Shown here: in pieces, positions 58,930 to 64,000 of the stretch
How the letters are laid out: each line of letters begins with the position of its first letter
Position numbering within the stretch: the stretch's first letter is position 1
Origin: CAWBVG01 sp963792175
GTDB taxonomy: Bacteria; Acidobacteriota; Vicinamibacteria; Vicinamibacterales; CAVVIG01
Length of the DNA stretch: 64,000 nt
Assembly (NCBI GenBank): GCA_963792175.1
Contig: CAWBVG010000002.1
Coordinates: forward strand, 51,769-115,768
Direction: 5' to 3'
The notes under the pieces: generated by a model
Database searches by the model: none
What the model saw: the letters and a program-made list of their open reading frames with translations, nothing else
What the model was told of the DNA's origin: nothing
Made by a program: the position numbers and the translations under genes

Positions 58930-60473
58930 GTGCAGTTGCACGCGCACGCGTGCCTCGAGATCTCCTACGAAGGCTTCACGCTCGTCACCGATCCGTGGCT
59001 GGACGGTCCGGCGTTTCTCGGCGCGTGGACTCAGTATCCGCCGCCCGACGTCAGCGGCGCCGATCTCAGGCCCGACGCGATCGTCATCACCCACGAGCAT
59101 TCGGATCACTTTCACGAACCGACGCTCCGGCACTTCGATCGTCGAACGCCGATCTACGTTCCGGATTTTCCGAACCAGCGCCTGCAGCGGCGGCTCTCGG
59201 CGCTCGGATTCAGCGATGTCACGGCGATTCGCTTCGGCGATCCGTGTGCCATCGCAGACGGCTGGCGGCTGACCGCGTTCGAGCCGCAGAGCTACTGGAA
59301 CGACGCGTTCCTGCTGATCGAGGTCGCCGGATTGCGCCTGTTCGACGTCAACGACGCCGGCGTCAACGCGCGGATCGCGCAGATGGTCGCGCCGGTTGAC
59401 GTCCTCGCCGTGCAGTTTTCGGCCGGCGCGTCCGGCTATCCCTGGACATGGGCGCACCTCACCGACGACCAGAAGGTGGCGCTCTCCGAGCGCGCCTGCG
59501 CCGGGAAGCTGCAACTGGTTCGCGAAGCCGCTCGCCTCTACGGCGCCGGCAGCGTGCTGCCGTTCGCCTCGCACTTCACGTTGTGGCATCCGACGCACCG
59601 CGACTACGCACGGCTGATGAAGAGAAACACGCTCGACGATGTGAAGGCGGCGCTGGCCGATCGCGGCGTCCCGGTCATCGACCTGCTGCCGGGAGACAGC
59701 TGGGACGTCGGTAACGGCACCATCACGCGGATCGACGACGACCGCTCCAACATCTTGGCGCGCGACCGGCTCGCTGGGTTCATCGAGACACGCTGTCGAT
59801 GCGGCGACGTTCGCCGCCAGCCATCCATCGGACGAAAGCATCACGCGAGCCGGAGCTCATGGCATACCTCGATGAGCTCAACGCGGTGCCGGAAATCGTG
59901 CACTGCGAGGATCTGACGGTCCGCTTGCGTGCGCGGTCGTCGACGGCCGCGCGCAGGCCGGTGGACGTCTCCTTCGCCATCGTCTCGGGTCGTTTGCGAA
60001 TGCTCGGCGAACCTCCGGCCGTGGCCGAATCTTTCGATCGCGATTCCGCTCGGGGTGCTGACCGCTGTCATCCGCGACGGCCTGTCGTGGGACGAGGCCT
60101 TCATCGGCTATTGGTGCCGGTTCGATCGCCATCCGAACGTCTACCATGCCGGGTTCTGGCGCCTGCTTCAGGCGCCCTATTTCAAGAAGCCGGTGGACAC
60201 ACCGAGGCCCTCGCCTGGCGAGATCGGCCGCGCCTCGACGGTGGCCGAGGTGCTCGAGGCGCACGGCGGCGAGGCCGATCGTGTGCTCCGCCGGTACGGG
60301 CTCTATTGCAGCGGTTGCCAGCATTCGACCGCCGAGTCGATTGAATCCGCCGCGCGCCAACATGGCGTCGACGCGGACCGGCTGGAACAGCTGCTGCGCG
60401 AGCTGACGCGAGTCTGCGACCCTCCGCGTGCGGCAGATACCGTCGCCGGATCGCACGTCCGGGAGGAGCCTAG
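58930..60473 (+). CDS. CMAH-like MBL-fold protein with C-terminal DUF1858-like domain, several frameshifts
   Basis: Strong resemblance to CMP-N-acetylneuraminate hydroxylase. HACLEISYEGF and DPWLDGPAFLGAW open the MBL domain; VITHEHSDHFHEPTL carries the HxHxDH metal site; VQFSAGASGYPWTWAHLTD, PFASHFTLWHPTHRDY and, later, IRDGLSWDEAFIGYWCRFDR followed by YHAGFW match CMAH landmarks in order. A further C-terminal piece (~60231-60415, STVAEVLEAHGG ... YGLYCSGCQHSTAESIE) reads as a DUF1858 redox-disulfide domain. Slips near 59797, 59853, 60037 and 60460 break the frame. GTG at 58930 places the MBL start normally; an in-frame CTG at 58873 overlapping the Rieske stop is possible. It may hydroxylate the N-acyl group of a CMP-nonulosonate with the Rieske partner. 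Confidence 0.83.
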
Positions 60474-60478
60474 CCTCG

Positions 60479-61114
60479 ATGTCGGTGGTTCTCGTATCGG
60501 TCCCGCACGGCTTCAGCGCCGGAAACATGCTGCGCACCGGACTCGTCCAGCGCATTCTCGATTCTGCGCCAGCCATCCGGGTCGTTCTCGCGTCGCCGCT
60601 GGTGGACGATGCGGCGTTCGTGCGTGAGTTCGCACATCCACGTGTCCAGTTCGAGCCGCTGCCGCCGCATCGCCCCGCCGGCCTCGAGGCGCGGCTGCTC
60701 GCGCTGATTCAAGCGTCCTACATCGATTCCGGCGTCACCGAGGCGGTGCAGATCCGACGGCAGGAAGCGATCGCGAAGAAGAGCATTCGCTTCATTCGAG
60801 CGAAGCGGCGGCTCGCGGCGGTATTGGCGCCCTCGATCGTGCGGAAGGAGAGCCGCTACGATCTCAGCGATCGGCTCGTCTCGCATCCGCGCGCGGAGGC
60901 GCTGTTCGATCGGCATCAGCCGACCCTGCTGGTGACGTCGAGCCCGGGGTTGATTCAGGCGGAAGTGCCGTTGCTGCGGACCGCCGCGCGCCGCGGCGTG
61001 CGGTCGATCGCCGTCGATGCCAGCTGGGACAACTTCACCAACAAGATTCTTCCGGTTCGCCGTGTCAGCCGCCTCGCCGTCTGGAACCAGCTGATGAAGG
61101 AGCAGGCGACGTTA
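60479..61114 (+). CDS. Truncated glycosyltransferase/epimerase-like protein
   Basis: About 210 residues from ATG 60479 (GGAGG upstream). It starts VVLVSVPHGFSAGNMLRTGLV, has LLVTSSPGLIQAEVPLLRTA and AVDASWDNFTNKILPVRRV, then SRLAVWNQLMKEQATL. The style is of GT-B-like proteins of polysaccharide clusters related to UDP-GlcNAc-type or CDP-glycerol transferases, which normally run ~400-450 residues. After ~61114 the sequence no longer fits and the minus-strand CopC/D-like coding begins, so the second half is missing. Either a real deletion/rearrangement or an assembly join. Confidence 0.65.
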
Positions 61115-61731
61115 TGTTCCTGCCAGCTTCTTGGTACCGTTCGTCTTGCTCCCCTGCTGCGCCACACCAAGCAATACGACCCCGACCGCCGCAAGCAGCC
61201 ATCCGAATGCGGCGCGCGAAGGGCGCACATCGCCAAACCGCGCCAGTGCGCCGGCGGCCGTTCCCAGCAGCAGGACGATGCCGGCGATCAGGCTCATGCG
61301 CGCGACGGCCTCGAGCGGCGACGCCCGAAAACTCTGGGAGCGCGCCGCCCCAGGAGCCGGTGTCGCGCGCACGCCGAATGGGTCACGAACCGTCTGTCGC
61401 ATGTCCGTCTACTGCCGACAGGTTTCGCCACGTCACGATGTACACGCCGGTCGGCAGCGGCTGGACGCGTACAGCTCAGCGAGAGTGGGTCGTCGGCCAC
61501 GAGCTCGGGGTTGCCGATCTGGTACCCCCGGCCATCGGTGTCCGACACGCGAATGCTCGATAATGACGGTTCGGGCCGCTCGGAGAAATAGATGCGGACG
61601 AGCGAGGGCGTATCGCCGAGCGTTGCGCCCTCGAGCGGATCTGACAGCCGCGCGCCGGCGTGTGCCAGTCCTCGAACGCTCAGGCTGGACAGGACGACGA
61701 CAACGGTCAGAGCGGCGACAACCCGGTGCAC
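61112..61731 (-). CDS. CopC/CopD-like copper-resistance protein, truncated and frameshifted
   Basis: GTG start at 61731, a signal peptide (VVAALTVVVVLSSLSV) and a CopC domain beginning HAGARLSDPLEGATL, with VRIYFSERPEPSLSSIRVSD and, after a slip near 61470, LPTGVYIVTWRNLSAVDGHATDGS. Another slip near 61390 leads to SPLEAVARMSLIAGIVLLLGTA and a second hydrophobic run, the first two helices of a CopD domain. CopD should have several more helices, but the frame ends at 61112 with a non-family tail. The C-terminus is therefore lost at the same breakpoint that truncates the plus-strand gene. Periplasmic copper binding plus membrane transport is the expected role. Confidence 0.68.
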
Positions 61732-61743
61732 CGTGGCGGCCTT

Positions 61744-62358
61744 CTAATGCCGTCTCCGAACGCCCGCCACAACGGCAGCCACGAGCGCCAGCCCCGCCAG
61801 AGCCAAGCCGGCCATCGCCAGCGATCGCGTGGTCAGGCCCGTCTGGGCGGTTCGCTCTTCGCGGGGCAGCGCACGAGTCACACGGTCGGCCAGCTGGCCC
61901 AGTGTCGGATCCTGGGCCGGGAACTGAATGGCCCCGACGTCGTTCACGCAGTCGAACGTCGTCGCCGAGCAGATGGACGTGACGTCGACCACCTGTTGCC
62001 GCACGCGCCCGGTGATGTGAAACGCATAGGTCCCGGGTCGATTCGGAGCAGCCAACCCTTGAACGTGCCGGGCTCGCGTGTACCGGCGGAGTGGCAGCGT
62101 GATCCGCGCCTCGCCGAACGACACCTCGACCGTCAGAACGGCTTCGGGATCGTTCACGGCGGCACCTGATAAATCGGCCACTCGCAATTCGACCGCGTTG
62201 CGCGACCCGCTGAAAACAGGCTCGTCGCTCCAGCCGATGGTCAACTGCAGCTGACCGACGGTCTTTCGCTCATGCGCGGCGGGTGCTGCCATGCGGGAGA
62301 GGAGGATCAATGTCACCATCCAGACGAGACCACAACGCGTGCGACGTCGCCGGGCCAT
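61744..62358 (-). CDS. Exported single-TM-anchored protein next to CopC/D
   Basis: About 204 residues. ATG 62358 is preceded by GGAGG. A signal peptide (GLVWMVTLILLSRMAAPAA) precedes HERKTVGQLQLTIGWSDEPVFSG, a beta-sandwich start, then APNRPGTYAFHITGRV and a cysteine pair in ICSATTFDCVN. It ends with a C-terminal TM helix (MAGLALAGLALVAAVVAGV) and basic residues. The family is not recognised with certainty. It resembles FixH/YtkA-like or CopC-partner domains and is 12 bases from the CopC/D start, so a shared copper-related role is inferred. Confidence 0.65.
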   Translation of the reverse strand: MARRRRTRCGLVWMVTLILLSRMAAPAAHERKTVGQLQLTIGWSDEPVFSGSRNAVELRVADLSGAAVNDPEAVLTVEVSFGEARITLPLRRYTRARHVQGLAAPNRPGTYAFHITGRVRQQVVDVTSICSATTFDCVNDVGAIQFPAQDPTLGQLADRVTRALPREERTAQTGLTTRSLAMAGLALAGLALVAAVVAGVRRRH

Positions 62359-62540
62359 ACTGTCCTCCAAGTGCCGCGTATCTTAACCCGTTGGAGGTCG
62401 GCGGTCGCGAGTTAGCAGTCTGGTCTAATCGACATCATGCTTGCTCACGCGAGGCAACGGGCGTAGCGTGAGCTTCGGCTCGGCGAGCCATCTGAAGGAT
62501 GCCGCCGACGAGCCATCTGTATAATCACTCGCAAGTCCCA

Positions 62541-63699
62541 ATGATGAGATCTTCGCGGTCGTACGCGGTGGTCGTCGTGGTCGGCTGCGTTCCGGTTCTA
62601 GCGACCGTGTACGCGCTCGTTGCGAGCCGCGCCTCGCCGAGCGTCGGTTCGCATCAGGAATCCGCGAGTGCCGGTGCGGGCGGCTCCGGGCCGGTCACAC
62701 GTCGGACCGTGACTGCGCGCGGACGGCTCGAGCCCGAAAGCGAGGTCATCGGAATCGGGGCTGCACCGGATGACCGCATTGAAACGATCCGGGTTGTCGA
62801 GGGCCAAACAGTCCACGCCGGCGATGCCCTTGTTTACCTCACGACGAACGAGGAGCGGTTAAGGGAGCGCGATTACGCAGCAAGCCAGCTGGAGGATGCC
62901 CGGACACGGCTGAGTGCCGAGACCGCACACGGCGGCTCGCTCATTCGAGAATCCGAAGTCCGGATCCGGCAGCTCGAGGCCACTCAACCGATCGAAATCG
63001 AAGCACAGCGCGCGAACGTAGACACCATCCTGTCGGAGATCGCGCAGTCCCGGGCTGACGTGGAGCGGAATCAAGCCCTGTGGCGCGACGGCCTCGTCAC
63101 GCAGCAAGTGCTGGATCACAGCATTGCGGAAGTTGGACAGAACGAGTCATGACTGCGGAATGCGCGCGCAACGCTCGAACGACTGCAGCGAGACCAATCG
63201 CTCACTCTCGAAATGGCTCGAGAGCAGCTTCATACCGCGCAGACGAGCTTGTCGAGCGCGCAGAGCCTCGTGCAATTACGCTCACTCGCGGCGAACTTGC
63301 AGTTGGCCGAAGCGCGACTCGCGCGTACAATTATCCGCGCCCCCATCGACGGGCTCATCCGAAAGTTCAGCTCCATCCTGGCGAGACCGTCGGCCAGGGG
63401 CCAATCCTCAAGATGGGCAATACATCGCGAATGTTCGCCGTGGCCGAAGTCTACGAGACGGACATCGGACTGATTCGGGTCGGACAAAAGGCGCGCCTCA
63501 GGAGCGGCGCTCTCCGCGCGATGTTACGGGTGTGGTGACGAGCATCGGGAGGACGATTCACCGGACGGCCGTCCTCGACGTCGATCCAGCTGCCGACACG
63601 GACTCCCGGATTGTCGAAGTTCGAATCAGGCTGGACGAAAGCGAGCCGGTGGCCTCCCTGACCAACTTGCAAGTGCGCCTCGACATCCAGCTGCAGTAG
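62541..63699 (+). CDS. HlyD/DevB-like membrane fusion protein, frameshifted
   Basis: Periplasmic adaptor of an ABC exporter, ~385 residues. N-terminal TM anchor (YAVVVVVGCVPVLATVYAL), then TARGRLEPESEVIGIGAAPDDRI, a DevB-style lipoyl half. A long coiled-coil hairpin follows (RLRERDYAASQLEDARTRL, then after a slip near 63152 ERLQRDQSLTLEMAREQLH). Then the second lipoyl half TIIRAPIDGLIRK, MGNTSRMFAVAEVYETDI and the beta-barrel ending LQVRLDIQLQ, with slips near 63370 and 63510. The start could be 62541 or 62544. The devC-like permease gene starts at the next base after its stop. Confidence 0.85.
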
Positions 63700-64000
63700 A
63701 TGGCCGTGCGTAACGATCTCTGGTGGCGGAACCTCGTCGACCGCAAGATGCGCCTCGTTCTGAGGGTGGCGGCCATCACGTTCCCGATCATGCTGATTTT
63801 CGTGCAGATCGGCTTTTACGACGCTGTGCTCAAAACGGCGACCGTGATCCAGGAGAGCTTGAACGCCGACCTCTTCCTCGTATCTTCGGCGTACATCAAT
63901 ATTTCGCGCGCGGGAACCTTTCCGCGCGCCCGGCTGTATCAGGCCGAATCCGTCGCCGGCGTCAATCGCGTCGCCCCACTCTATGTAGGACACCGCGCCT
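63700..64000 (+). CDS. DevC-like ABC exporter permease (runs off the window)
   Basis: First 100 residues of a permease of the DevC/MacB-like FtsX group. The start DLWWRNLVDRKMRLVLRVAAITFP is followed by a TM helix (IMLIFVQIGFYDAV), LNADLFLVSSAYINI and FPRARLYQAESVAGVNRVAP, all matching the DevC N-terminus and first periplasmic loop. With the adaptor upstream it would form a glycolipid- or small-molecule-type exporter. The ATPase is presumably downstream, outside the window. Confidence 0.85.
   Translation, partial: MAVRNDLWWRNLVDRKMRLVLRVAAITFPIMLIFVQIGFYDAVLKTATVIQESLNADLFLVSSAYINISRAGTFPRARLYQAESVAGVNRVAPLYVGHRA

Noticed and set aside
61112..61160. Insertion sequence or integron end at the breakpoint
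   Set aside because: No terminal inverted repeat, target duplication or transposase reading frame was found near the join.
1..64000. tRNA, rRNA or tmRNA genes
   Set aside because: I found no stretch with convincing cloverleaf or rRNA motifs in the intergenic gaps. A covariance-model search would settle it, and hits would overturn this.

Overview
The window is a high-G+C bacterial chromosome fragment dominated by surface-polysaccharide genes, with a conserved housekeeping block in the middle-left. No rRNA, tRNA, CRISPR array or phage module was recognised. A large PQQ/cytochrome c dehydrogenase, a YfbK-type von Willebrand protein fused to a carboxypeptidase-regulatory-like domain, CHRD and LecA-like proteins, and abundant dispersed hairpin repeats suggest an Acidobacteriota-like soil bacterium (Vicinamibacteria would fit). 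That placement is an inference from gene style, not from a phylogenetic marker.

Layout. 0-3 kb: a minus-strand cluster of four poorly known genes, two encoding membrane proteins and one ending in a LecA/PA-IL-like domain. 3.3-10 kb: a GT-C-like membrane protein, a cyclase-family hydrolase, a cytochrome c/PQQ dehydrogenase translationally coupled to a CHRD protein, and a small anchored protein. 10.1-18.2 kb: an undamaged plus-strand block of PBP1a, holB, ricT, pdxA, smpB, a DegT/DnrJ aminotransferase and a dicarboxylate/glutamate-type symporter, mostly joined by ATGA/GTGA overlaps. 18.2-31.7 kb: dTDP-rhamnose reductase, the VWA protein, an LhgO-like oxidoreductase and three large GT-C or ligase membrane proteins, then a GT4 glycosyltransferase.

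31.8-50.3 kb is a nucleotide-sugar region: GDP-mannose dehydratase, nucleotide-sugar dehydrogenase, SDR, transketolase, aldehyde dehydrogenase, then neuC-neuB-neuA (UDP-GlcNAc to a CMP-activated nonulosonic, sialic-type acid), a winged-helix regulator, two epimerases, a methyltransferase, an FAD oxidoreductase and glycosyltransferases. 50.3-61.1 kb is a long plus-strand operon with mostly overlapping genes: an SGNH hydrolase and its degenerate paralogue, a methyltransferase, two membrane proteins, a DUF5989 microprotein, the Wzm/Wzt O-antigen ABC exporter, and immediately after wzt a Rieske gene plus an MBL-fold gene. Together these two look like a split CMP-N-acetylneuraminate hydroxylase (CMAH). 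The most interesting hypothesis in the window is that this bacterium makes a sialic acid (neuCBA), may hydroxylate its N-acyl group (CMAH-like pair), and exports the glycan by Wzm/Wzt.

61.1-64 kb: two convergent genes both stop making sense at one point (~61.11 kb), suggesting a rearrangement or assembly join. CopC/CopD-like and DevB/DevC-like exporter genes follow.

Quality caveat: more than thirty coding frames are interrupted by what are mostly single-base insertions, with the conserved protein resuming in another frame. They are densest at 42-49 kb and absent from 9.1-18.2 kb. I treat these as probable sequence errors and annotate whole genes across them. Several repeat families form hairpins just after genes and in places supply the stop codons.
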